Assembly (NCBI GenBank): GCA_021464245.1
Contig: JADCRB010000026.1
Coordinates: forward strand, 4,563,769-4,627,768
Direction of reading: 5' to 3'
Length of the DNA stretch: 64,000 nt
DNA from: Carallia brachiata
Taxonomy: Eukaryota; Streptophyta; Magnoliopsida; Malpighiales; Rhizophoraceae
The notes beneath the pieces were generated by a model that saw only the letters and a program-made list of their open reading frames with translations, searched no databases and was not told the DNA's origin. Position numbers and translations under genes: made by a program. This document shows positions 46,867 through 56,752 of the stretch, in pieces; the first letter of the stretch is position 1; each line of letters opens with the position of its first letter.

Positions 46867-47589
46867 TGAGAACCACACCTAATAAGGTAAAACCCAACAC
46901 CAATATGTTAATAACAAACTTTAGGAAGCTAAATTAGATTCAAAAAAAAAATCAAGACTCATTGTCCATATAGAGACAAGAACCAAGGTTACAGGCATAA
47001 CCAAAACTCGATATCTATAAAGAGATATGAACTAAAGTTATAATAAGATGAAAAAGTAAAAATCACACTCAAGAACAATCTTTAACAAGGTATTTATAAC
47101 CTTTAAAAACCCTAGAATTAGAAAAGATTTCACTTTAAAACTTACTAAATAAGGATTGAGTTTAACAAGGAAAGTACAGCTCTAATCCTCAATTTGTGTA
47201 GATTAACTAAATCAAAGAAAACAAAACAAATCCTCCCAATTTATGTTCAGCCAACCTTAAACATAATGGTGGCACATAAAATAAACGTTAAATGACAAAG
47301 AATGAATGTTCATATTAAAGGTCTTTATGCAAACCACCTTGTATCCTCAATTTTGGACTTGAATTAAGTTAATAAGACCTTATTCTTCTTGTATGAACAG
47401 AATCTCTTGTGTTTTAGTCAAACTAATTTCAATCAGCCCTTACAAAGCTTGACGCATCCGCTTAGCTTTAGTTCTTGTGATTGGACCATCCCTAACGTGC
47501 GGCGAATCATGATTGCTGTTGCTGCCTTGATTCCTATCATTTCTACAAGTAAAGAATATGTAGTGTGGGTGCAGACTAGGATCATATCA
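46867..47589 (-). repeat. 3' LTR (723 bp, deleted copy)
   Basis: It is collinear with the right LTR but lacks about 117 bp that contain the GATGAACCTAATTTATTCATC segment of that copy. Scattered substitutions throughout show that the element is not recent. Confidence 0.88.
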
Positions 47590-48292
47590 TTCCCTCTTTC
47601 TTTAAAAAGATTTGATCTCAAATCTTACTGTTGTTCCACTTCAAAGTTAGGAGGAATGTCTTGAGATACAATGAATTGATGTCTCCCATGCCAAAGAAAT
47701 AAATACTTGGAGTATATTAATGCATTCACTGTAAACAAAAACTCCTTTTATAAACTATCACGAGGTGACCAGACCAAAAAAATGGACTAATGTGGTTCTG
47801 CATTAGATCTGCAATGATAAAATCAACGTGAGAATTCACATTAAGCGTAGAATCAATAATATCCATTGGCTGTGATGTCGTTGAACTGATTGGTAGCTCC
47901 ATAGTAAGATATATTGCTAACTCTCCACTAACTACCAATTCGACTTCATGCACGGATTCCACATCTAATTCACAATTTCTCACAAATTGTCTCTCATAGC
48001 CTTTAAATTCAGATCCCACAACATCAACCAAGGACTCCAATTCACCATCATGAACAACTTCCTCATGTGATGCACAACCAAGCTCAACAACTTCAGATTT
48101 GACCTTATAATCAACTTCAATGTTTGATACCACACACTCATTGTCAGATGTATGATCAATAATTCCATCTTCAACCTCATGTCTAGTGCAGTTTTTTTAA
48201 CCACATCAACAAAAAATTCAAAACTCACGTGTTCTGATTTAAAACTCTCTACTTGCTTGATATATTGACTAAACAATCGGAGAAAGTCTTCA

Positions 48293-48703
48293 TCAAAAAA
48301 TCCTTTTGAGTTCAGGAGCTCTTCTTTTTTGTGATGGAATCTTCATTTTAATATTATCCAAATCTCTATCTTGTCTATCTTCCCATCTACTGAAACTCCT
48401 TTCCTTCCTAGGCTGCCTATATCCATGACCACCTCTACCACCATCTCTACGGCCTCCCATATATCTTCTCATATTGTCATTATAAGGCCCATCAAACTCC
48501 CCATACTCATCTCTCAAATCTGCCCCATCATCATCAAGATCATCCTCATACAAATTCGATGTCCTCCTTTGTTGTCCTCGTTGCAATTTAGCAATCACAC
48601 TATCTGGCCTCTCCAATTTTTCCAATGTGTCACTAATGCTGTCGAGAACAATATCCAAACGTTTGAAAATACTTGAACATTGTTTCGAAGGTGAACTTCT
48701 CAT
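48293..48703 (-). pseudogene. gag-like fragment of the LTR element
   Basis: 136 codons: a coiled N-terminal part, an acidic YEDDLDDDG stretch, a Gly/Arg-rich section (GGRRDGGRGGHGYR), then DNIKMKIPS. This order is the one preceding the conserved MKIPSFxGK start of plant gypsy gag core domains. The frame ends soon after, so the gag core is truncated. The frames downstream (48276-47726) are not recognisable as pol. Confidence 0.6.
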
Positions 48704-49468
48704 CTATCTTTTCTCCATTGGAAGGGTTTTTATCCTTGTGTTGTGACATAATAGAAAGACCTAAAAAGAATGTTAGAAAACCTCACAAGCACTCCCTCAT
48801 GTGTTTCACTCCTTTCCTCAGGCTATATCACTCAATCTCTCATGTTTGCACTCAAATCACTCAATCATTCAACCGCTCGTGTTTAGGTCTAATTCACCCA
48901 GCCACAAGCTCAAATTTCACTCCCAAATCTTATTTTCGGATACCCAACAACTCAAAACTCAAGGAATCTTAAAGAACAAATCACAACTAAAATCTGTCTC
49001 TATTTTTTTCCCAATTAGGGTAGATTTTGTGCTCCCACTTTAACGCATTTTTGACTAAGATACCAATCGAACTGGACTTTGGTTAAAACACAACAGTTGT
49101 AGCCCTATGTGTTAGCTTTCAAATGCAACTAGAATCACACAATTTGAAGTTGTATAGAAGAAGTTATGACACAAACACTGAACAGAGCTCAAATCTGGCA
49201 GACAGAAATCTCCAACAAAAGACACAACAAAACACACAAAGACTAGCATTTGAAAACACAGACAAAGGATTTGAACACACAAGAATTTTTTTTTCTTTTT
49301 TTTTCTGGATTTTCAGGTATAAGACACAAAAAACGAAACAAAGCAATCAAATACACGAATAGACTAAAGATAGACAACTGATGCGATGAAAACACAAAGA
49401 AGAACACGACACAGCAGAAACAATAACACAAATAGATAAAAGATATGTAAACCTGACTTAGAGTCTGA

Positions 49469-49480
49469 GCTCTGATACCA
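49469..49480 (-). other. tRNA-iMet primer binding site
   Basis: On the minus strand TGGTATCAGAGC is the canonical sequence complementary to the 3' end of plant initiator methionine tRNA. It lies 5 bp inside the 5' LTR boundary. Confidence 0.9.
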
Positions 49481-49485
49481 AATAA

Positions 49486-50325
49486 TGAGAATCACACCTA
49501 GAGATGTGAAACCTCACATCAATATGTTGATAACAAACTTAAGAAAGCTAAATCAAATTTAACAAAAAAATCAAGACTCGTTGTCTATAATGAGGATAAA
49601 AATCAAGGTTACAGGCAGAACTGAGACCCGATATCTATAAAGAGATATGAACCAAGGTTACGACAAGATAAAAAAGTAGAAAGAACAATTTGAGATGCGA
49701 ATGATGAACCTAATTTATTCATCACAAGACTGAAATCACAAAGTTCTCAAAAGATTAAATTTGGATTGCTTATTCCTCTCAATAGCTTGCTAACAATGTC
49801 TGCTGGTTCTAAAGCTTTAACAAGGTATTTATAGCCTTTAAAAACCCTAGAATTAGAAAAGATTTCACTTTAAAACTTACTAAATAAGGATTGAGATTAA
49901 TAAAAAAAGTACAATTCTAATTCTCAATTTGTATATATTAACTAAATCAAGGGAAACACAACAAATCCTCCTAAATTATGTTCAGCCAACCTTAAACATA
50001 ATGGTGACACATAAAAATAAACGTTAAATGACAAAAAATGGACGTTCATATTAAAGATTTTTGTGTAAATGGCCTTATATCCTCAATTTTGGGCTTAAAT
50101 TAAATTAACTAGGTATTGTTCTTCTTTTATGAACGAAATCCCTTGTGTTTTGGCCTAACTAATTTTAATCAACCCTTGCAAAGCTTGACGCATCCTCTTA
50201 GCTTTGGCTCTTGTGATTGGACCATCCCTAATGTGCAGCGGATCATGAATGTTGTTGCTGCTTTGATTCCCATCATTTCCACAAGTAAAGAATATATAGT
50301 GTGGGTACTGACTATGATCATATCA
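49486..50325 (-). repeat. 5' LTR (840 bp)
   Basis: The full-length LTR of the element. On its transcribed (minus) strand it holds a TATA box GGCTATAAATACC (about 49838-49826), suitable for transcription initiation. Confidence 0.88.
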
Positions 50326-50919
50326 TTGGGGATATCAAAATCCCCATCTCCTTGGGGCCTATCTTTCCTTACTCCAACTTGGAGGAGATCAAAAGAGTTT
50401 GACTGGAGATCAAAGCGAGATTTCTAATTTTTTTTAACAGAGACAAAGATAGAAACAAGAATGGCAGTTCTCGTCCTTATACCCACTCCATCTTCGTTCC
50501 AATTTCCTGCATTAATTCACTATTTATCCATAAGTTATATATATATAATATATATATAATTAATTTAAAATTCGAAAAACTATTTTTTAACATTTAGATT
50601 ATATTTGCCAACTAATCTCTAACTCTCCTTTATTCTGCTTATGAAACTGCACTCATCGTGATAAGGTTACAGTTATCTATGTACATTGAAGAGCATAAGG
50701 ACACATCGGTAGCAATTGCGTGAACGTGGGACGCCGTAAACACCACATAATCTTTTGCAGATGAGAACCATGCCACGAGGCATCTAGTACCTATCTACTG
50801 ATGATGTTGATTTTTAATACTGATTTGATTCTTCCTTGGGTAGGATTTTAAATTCCACTCCGCACGAATATAACCAAATGGTTACTCACGACATTGATTG
50901 GACAAGAAGAGAAATAATG

Positions 50920-51170
50920 GACCATTCGAAGTGATGGTCTGATAGCAATTTGGCGTGTCTCCCCCACTTTGGACATAGATTCGAGTCTCACAAACAGCGC
51001 GTGTAAGGCTATGACCTCCGAAACTATCCGGCTTGATCGTGACCCGCACGCTTATGGTTTCCAACTCATAAACACTGTTTGGTTGGTTTGAAAGAGGTCC
51101 GCTCGAACCCAATAGTACTTAAGTGGAGAGTTCTTTACTATAGGTTAGGTTAAATGAGATATCAAACGGT
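50920..51170 (+). mobile_element. SINE-like copy (family A)
   Basis: Same layout as 6310-6510: a GGCGTGTCTCCCCCAC segment, B-box-like AGATTCGAGTCT (50979-50990), CGCGTGT, CTCCGAAACTATCCGG, GTTTGGTTGGTTTG, then AGTACTTAAGTGGAG at the 3' part. The A-box is degenerate. Target duplication not resolved. Confidence 0.55.
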
Positions 51171-51611
51171 GTTAAAGTTATTCCTAACCCACATATTTAA
51201 TCGATATACTTGTGATAGATTTTTTTTTATTTGATTAGAATAAAAAAAGGGAAAAAAATGGTGTCTCTATACGCCCTCAGCCTGCTGAAAAGCATATGTC
51301 GCATATAGACCGACGACAAGTCATTCTTAAGAAGGAAGTTATTAATGAAATAATGGATACAAAAGAACCATTCGTTAAATATAAAATTTAATCAAAAAAA
51401 TGGGTACAATAAAACATAATTGATAAAATAATATTATTGAATTTTCTTCGTTATTTTATAATTATTATAACAAGATTTATATTATTTTATTAATTATATT
51501 AAATTATTTTAATCATTTCCCCATAAGTGTTTTCGATAAATTAAATAACCCCTTATGGCTTGATATTATTGTAATGGAGGCAAACTAAGGAAAGAAAGGT
51601 CTTTTTTTATA

Positions 51612-51942
51612 GGGTTAATATACAAAAATATCATCAATTTTATTTAAAATAACAAATTGAACACTAATTTTAAAAAATGATAAATTTAGTATACTATAAA
51701 ATTTCTTAAATAGAATTTATCAGTTTCGATAATTTGACACTTGTTTCTATGATTGTCATGTTATCGAAACAGACATATTTTTATAAATTTGTTATCGAAA
51801 CTAATAGATTCTGTTCATATAAAATCATTGCGTGTTAAATTTGTTAATTTAGGTAAAATTAGTGTTATATTTATTATTTTTTAAAATTAATGTTAGATTT
51901 ATTACTTTAAGTAAAATTAGTGATATTTTTGTATATTAATCC
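51612..51942. mobile_element. Mutator-type MITE with perfect 9-bp target duplication
   Basis: Terminal inverted repeats of at least 80 bp: the left starts GGGTTAATATACAAAAATAT and the right (reverse complement) GGATTAATATACAAAAATAT. Further shared TCAATTTTATTTAAAATAA-like blocks follow inwards. The flanks are TTTTTTATA (51603-51611 and 51943-51951), nine of nine. The 331-bp interior is noncoding. Confidence 0.85.
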
Positions 51943-52455
51943 TTTTTTATAAGAAACTCAGTAGTTAAAATTTTTAAATTTTAATCTCATAAAGTTTTAA
52001 TTTTTAATAATAAAAAGAGAGGTGTGGAGTTTATTGCAACAGAAAGAATCATTTTTATTATATAACTCATGGACTAATGTACTTATAATGAAAAAAAAAC
52101 CTATGTTTTTTGTCAAAAGTATAATAATAGATTTTATTCATAAAATTATTGTGTGTTAAATTTATTATTTTAAGTAAATTTAGTATTAGATTTATTACTT
52201 TTAAAATTAGTTTTAAATTTGTTATTTTTTAAAATTAATTTTAAGATTAGTGATATTTTGTATATTAACATTTTTTTGTAAGATGCTCAGTAGTTAAAAT
52301 TTTTAAATTTTAATCTCATAAAATTTTGAATTTTAATAATAAAAAGAGAAGTGAGGAGTTTATTATAATAAAAAATTATTTTTATTATATAATTTATGAA
52401 TTAATGTACTCGTAATAAAAAAAAAATTATCGTGTGCTTCTCGTCAAATGTACAA
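51828..52455. repeat. ~310-bp direct tandem duplication including half the MITE
   Basis: Unit 1 (about 51828-52130) and unit 2 (about 52141-52455) share AAAAT-ATTG-GTGTTAAATTT, the right half of the MITE, its flank GCTCAGTAGTTAAAATTTTT (one variation), AATAATAAAAAGAGA, GAGTTTATT and a GTCAAA-GTA-AATGAT end. Unit 1 contains the end of the MITE, so the duplication happened after the MITE inserted. Confidence 0.8.
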
Positions 52456-53046
52456 TGATTATGTCACTCATTTTTCATTGCCGGGTGGTATTTATAGTGC
52501 AATCAGTCTGGGAATCTGATCATACAGAAATAGACCCACCTGATCTCCAATTGATTGACTAATGTCGGGTTGTCATTATTTTTCCTTGGACGCCATTGGA
52601 AATCACAAACTGCTTGATTTGAGGACGTCAGAAAAAAAGGCATCGCCCCCCTCCAAAATAGGGACTCTCTCCCATCAACAATTATTCTTTTATTCGCCAA
52701 GAACATTTTATGGGTTAGGTGGATGTTATTTTCAATTTTCAATTGATTGAAAACGCAAGCATAGTTTTATCTGTTCAGAAAAAAAAAAAAGCCACAAACA
52801 TAGTATATATCGATAATTATTTTCTACCGATGATAACAACATATATTAAACCATGGACAAACGAAGTGTCCATCAAACTTTTGCTATTATCTTATTCATA
52901 AAACCATCAACCTTTTTCATTAATTTTTTTTCCTTATTTAGAGAACTATTTGGGCCATGAGCTACATAGGTCTCCTTTTTTTTCTAAAGATTTAAATTTA
53001 AAATTATTAAAATAAAAGTCTAAATTTTAACGATATTCCCTACTAC

Positions 53047-53280
53047 TGTGATTGGAAATTTTCAAAGGAAAAAGAAAGGAAAATAGAAAAAAATATATTT
53101 TTATTAATTTTTTATCAATTCAAATAACTACCTTTTACTTTTTATCTCACAAATTACTATTTATTTCCTTTCTCACAACTTTATAATCAATTACTTTTTA
53201 TCAATTATATCATCATCATTACTGTACTGTTTTCTTTTTTTTTTTTTCTATTCACTTTCTTCGTATCTAATCACGACATA
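53047..53280. mobile_element. AT-rich MITE-like copy (reverse of 27817-28080)
   Basis: The left end TGTGATTGGAAATTTTC and right end (reverse complement TTATGTCGTGATTAGATAC) form loose inverted repeats. The interior is pyrimidine-rich and resembles the reverse complement of 27817-28080. Confidence 0.5.
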
Positions 53281-54500
53281 AGGGACAACCTTTTGTTATT
53301 ATCTTATTCATAAGAACTCTTATAAGAAGAGAAACAACTTAATTAGAGTGGTGAAAAGTGTATATTTTTATTAAAAAAATTAAAGTTTGAATGTAGTTCT
53401 CTCTATAACCTATTTCTCTCAATAGACTATTAGGTTGCACAGACACGAATACAAATATAGCAACACGTCAATTTTAAAAAAGTTAAGATACGGATACAGT
53501 AGATACGTGTATATATATACATGCATATAAATATAAGTAAATATTATCATTTAAAATAAAATATAAATTATAACTTAAAATACAATATATAATATATATA
53601 TATAATTTTTATTATTAAAATAAATCGCATAAAATATATTCTTTTAAGTATATTTAAAATCTGACAATATATACTAAATAATAAATATAAACAAATATAA
53701 ACTTAAAAATAAAAATTCAAATCCTCCCTCCCTTCCTTTCATTCGAATATAAAAAAAATAAAAAAAGAAAAAAAGGTGGCAGCTTCAAAAAGGAAAAAAA
53801 AACAAAGAAAGAAGAGGATGTCTGTGGCTGTCAGCCATGTCGCTGACAACGACAGGCCATCTTCCTCTTCACTGGACCGGCAAAAAAACAGTCCAATCTC
53901 AGCAGGGCATCCATAAAAGGACAAGGAGAACGGCAACGGGGATTCCTCTGCTTGCGTAAACGCTGACGCAAATTCTTGCAACTTATATGGGTGCAAAAGA
54001 CGCAGGTTTCTTGTTCAGTAGTTAATGAAAAAAAAAATGTTAAGAGTTTGACTTAAAAAATATCTATAATATAATAAATTTTTAATTTTAAATAATAAAT
54101 TTTTTAATTTTTAAGTGATAAAAATTTTATTATTTTTTTATTATAAAAAATATAATAATAATTATTAAATATTATAAATTTATTACTTTGGAGATACTTT
54201 TTCAAATTAAAAATCACAGCCTCCAAAACCGTGCCGTAGTTAATTTGGCTACCCTTACTCGGATATATCGGGAAAAACTCAGTAGATATACAAAATTTTT
54301 TAAATGCGTTTATATATATTTATTTTGTATAATAATAAATATTTTTTATATAATTGTAATGATAAAAAATAATATAAAAAATATTACTATTTTTTTTGTT
54401 TCATATTTTTTAAATTATGGTCGCACAAATAATAATTATAATTATACAAAATTAACACATATAAAGACAATTTAAAACCTAAATCTGTACATGTAATGAA

Positions 54501-54512
54501 CCTATATAAATA
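54501..54512 (+). promoter_or_regulatory. TATA box of the UGT gene
   Basis: CCTATATAAATA lies about 130 bp upstream of the UGT start codon, giving an expected leader of about 100 nt. It stands out in otherwise less ordered AT-rich sequence. Confidence 0.6.
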
Positions 54513-54639
54513 TACATACGTTGCAACGAGCTCCAGGCATGTGGGCTAGCTAGCATTTTTGAATTTGTGCTCTATTCGCACTTCTGTGACTATAGTTGCA
54601 ATCTAGAGTTTCCTCTGTTAAAATCCAAGCGGGTGGGCT

Positions 54640-56101
54640 ATGGGATCCGAGTCTCCTGTTCATGTCGTTCTGGTTTCATTTCCGGGTCAAGGCCACGTAA
54701 ACCCACTTCTTAGACTCGGCAAGTGCCTCGCCTCAAAGGGCTTGTTTGTCACTTTCTCAACACCTGAAACTACCGGCAAACAGATGAGAAAGGCCAACAA
54801 CAACATCACCGACGAGCCTGCTCCGGTCGGCGACGGCTTTATTAAGTTCGAATTCTTCCACGATGGTTTGGATGACGAAGATCCAAGACGCCTGGACCTC
54901 GACCAGTACATGTCTCATCTTGAGATTGTCGGCAAGGAATTCATTCCTCAATTGATCAGGACAAGCGCAGAGCAAGGCAGACCTGTTTCTTGTCTTATCA
55001 ATAACCCCTTCATTCCTTGGGTTTCTGACGTCGCTGAGAGTCTCGGCCTCCCTTCTGCCATGCTCTGGGTGCAATCCTGCGCTAGCTTTGCTGCTTATTA
55101 CCATTATTGTCACGGTCTTTGTCCCTTTTCCGACCGAAGAAAACCCCGAAATCGATGTCCAATTGCCATGTATGCCTGTCTTAAAGTACGATGAGGTACC
55201 GAGCTTCTTACATCCTAGTACTCCTTATCCTTTCCTGGGAAGAGCAATATTGGGTCAATTCAAAAATCTCGATAAACCCTTCTGCGTCTTGATGGAAACT
55301 TTCCAAGAGCTCGAGAAAGAACTTATAGAGTACATGTCCAAGATTTGCCCAATTAAGCCTGTAGGGCCATTGTTTAAGATCAGCAGCCGGGCAAAAACAA
55401 CCGTCTCCGGCGACTTCTTTAACGCCGACAGTTGTATCGAATGGCTGGACACGAAGCCACCCTCTTCCGTCGTTTACATTTCCTTTGGCAGTATCGTTCA
55501 CTTGAAGCAAGAGCAGTTCGAGGAGATTGCACACGGGCTGATGAACTCCGGCCTATCTTTCTTGTGGGTCGTGAGACCGCCGAGCAAAGATACCCCCCAT
55601 TTGAAGCCGCTTGTTTTCCCGGATGGGTTCTTAGAGAAAACGGGAGATAAGGGGAAAATAGTGCAATGGAGCCCACAGGAGAAGGTTCTGGCTCACTCAT
55701 CGGTGGCATGCTTTGTGACTCACTGTGGGTGGAACTCAACAATGGAGGCATTAGCCTCCGGCGTGCCTGTGGTGGCTTTCCCTCAGTGGGGAGACCAAGT
55801 GACTGATGCTAAGTATTTGGTCGATGTCTTGAAGGTTGGGGTGAGAATGTGCCGCGGAGAGGCCGAGAACAGGTTGATTCCACGCGATGAGGTCGAGAAA
55901 TGTTTGGCTGAGGCAACTGTGGGACCCAAGGCGGCGGAGATGAAGCAGAACGCATTGAAATGGAAGGATGCGGCGGAGGCGGCGGTGGCCGAGGGTGGAT
56001 CCTCCGACCTCAGCATTCAGGCCTTCATTGATGAACTGAAGAACAAAAGTGCTCAACACATTAATGGAGCAGTCCCTAGTCTTGAGCAGAGCGTTGACTA
56101 G
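54640..56101 (+). pseudogene. UGT84A-like UDP-glucosyltransferase with +1 frameshift
   Basis: An intronless family 1 glycosyltransferase in two frames. 54640-55119 (160 codons) is the N-terminal acceptor domain, with GQGHVNPLLRLGK carrying the catalytic His, and [20 protein letters not shown]. 55121-56101 (326 codons plus stop) is the C-terminal donor domain, with [13 protein letters not shown] and a complete 44-residue PSPG box from [10 protein letters not shown] to PQWGDQ, the last Gln favouring UDP-glucose. One extra T at about 55118-55120 (GGTCTTTGTCCC) separates the frames. Skipping it gives a full-length ~486-residue protein close to limonoid/gallate/hydroxycinnamate 1-O-glucosyltransferases (UGT84). 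Unrepaired, translation runs about 24 codons further to a stop at 55194. Both halves are otherwise pristine, so an assembly error or a very young mutation is likely. The function would be glucose-ester formation on phenolic acids or limonoids in the cytosol; the substrate cannot be told from sequence. Confidence 0.92.
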
Positions 56102-56556
56102 CCTTGTCTTTAGTAACAAAATGTCAAAATCTGTACGCAAATCTTAAAGATATTGGTAGTTGCTAATAAAATCGGGTGGTTGGTATTGAAAAACTCGATT
56201 TTCTGTTTATCATTCCAACTATAGCAAATACAAGAATCAATTACAAGATGTGCAATTTTTGCTTACAATTTCACTTGCACTTTTGTGCATTAATTGTAGG
56301 AAGTCAATGGCAAAAGCCTCTATCAAATGTAACATTTCAACGCCAATTTTTTGCCCATAATAATTGTATTGGTTATAATCATTATTATTTCCTTTTTTTT
56401 TTAAGAGGGGAAGAATTATCGTGGGTGAATTCGTGGAAGTTTAAGAAAAGGATCCTACTATTTCAAGACAATAACAGAGAGGCGGAATATCAGTGAATAT
56501 TATGTTTTATAATGTGGTTAAGTTGAACACTTACTTTCTTTTTAGAACGTATCTCC

Positions 56557-56752
56557 ACCAACAAGCGTTGGTGCGAATGGTAGAGATTTATCACCGTTTA
56601 ATTCAGAGTCTCGAGTTCGTTTTTAGGAATGCAATCGCGTTAAATACTTACTGGGAGACATTTGTCATCCTTTGATCCTGTTCGGGTCGGTTTAAATTAG
56701 TCAGCCCATTGGATGGATACTTGATGGTTTCAGACAAAAAAAAAAAAAAAAA
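56557..56752 (+). mobile_element. SINE with poly-A tail and target duplication
   Basis: It begins with a tRNA-like A-box region (GAATGGTAGAGATTT), has a degenerate B-box near 56608-56618, and a body with GGGAGACATTTGTCATCC. It ends in a ~19-nt poly-A. The flanks AACGTATCTCC (56546-56556) and AACATATCTCC (56753-56763) form a one-mismatch target duplication. It differs in sequence from the other two SINE types in the window. Confidence 0.8.

Larger units (their letters stand above)
46867..50325 (-). mobile_element. Non-autonomous gypsy-like LTR retrotransposon
   Basis: Two long direct repeats (LTRs) flank about 1.9 kb. In minus orientation the LTRs read TGATATGATC...GATTCTCA. The 5' LTR (49486-50325) is followed by a TTATT spacer and a PBS TGGTATCAGAGC (49480-49469), complementary to initiator-Met tRNA. 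The 3' LTR (46867-47589) is preceded by a polypurine tract (47590-47603). The interior has a short gag-like segment only and no protease, reverse transcriptase or integrase, so it is non-autonomous. The 5-bp flanks outside TG...CA do not match, so the insertion's target duplication is lost or the ends have been rearranged. Confidence 0.88.
50330..54639. other. Transposon-rich intergenic region upstream of the UGT gene
   Basis: No gene is recognised over 4.3 kb. Contents are a hAT-like remnant (about 50330-50520), a SINE-like copy (about 50920-51170), a Mutator-type MITE with a tandemly duplicated flank (51612-52455), an AT-rich MITE-like copy (53047-53280), and the UGT promoter. A TA-rich stretch with GACACGAATAC/GATACGGATAC motifs lies at about 53440-53520. 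Confidence 0.5.

Noticed and set aside
46861..50331. 5-bp target duplication TTGGG around the LTR element
   Set aside because: It needs a left boundary 3 bp outside the TG...CA ends. With proper ends the flanks (GGTAA and TTGGG) do not match.
28897..56101. Phenylpropanoid gene cluster (CAD plus UGT84A)
   Set aside because: The genes are 24 kb apart with a pseudouridine synthase gene and many transposons between, and no other pathway gene.
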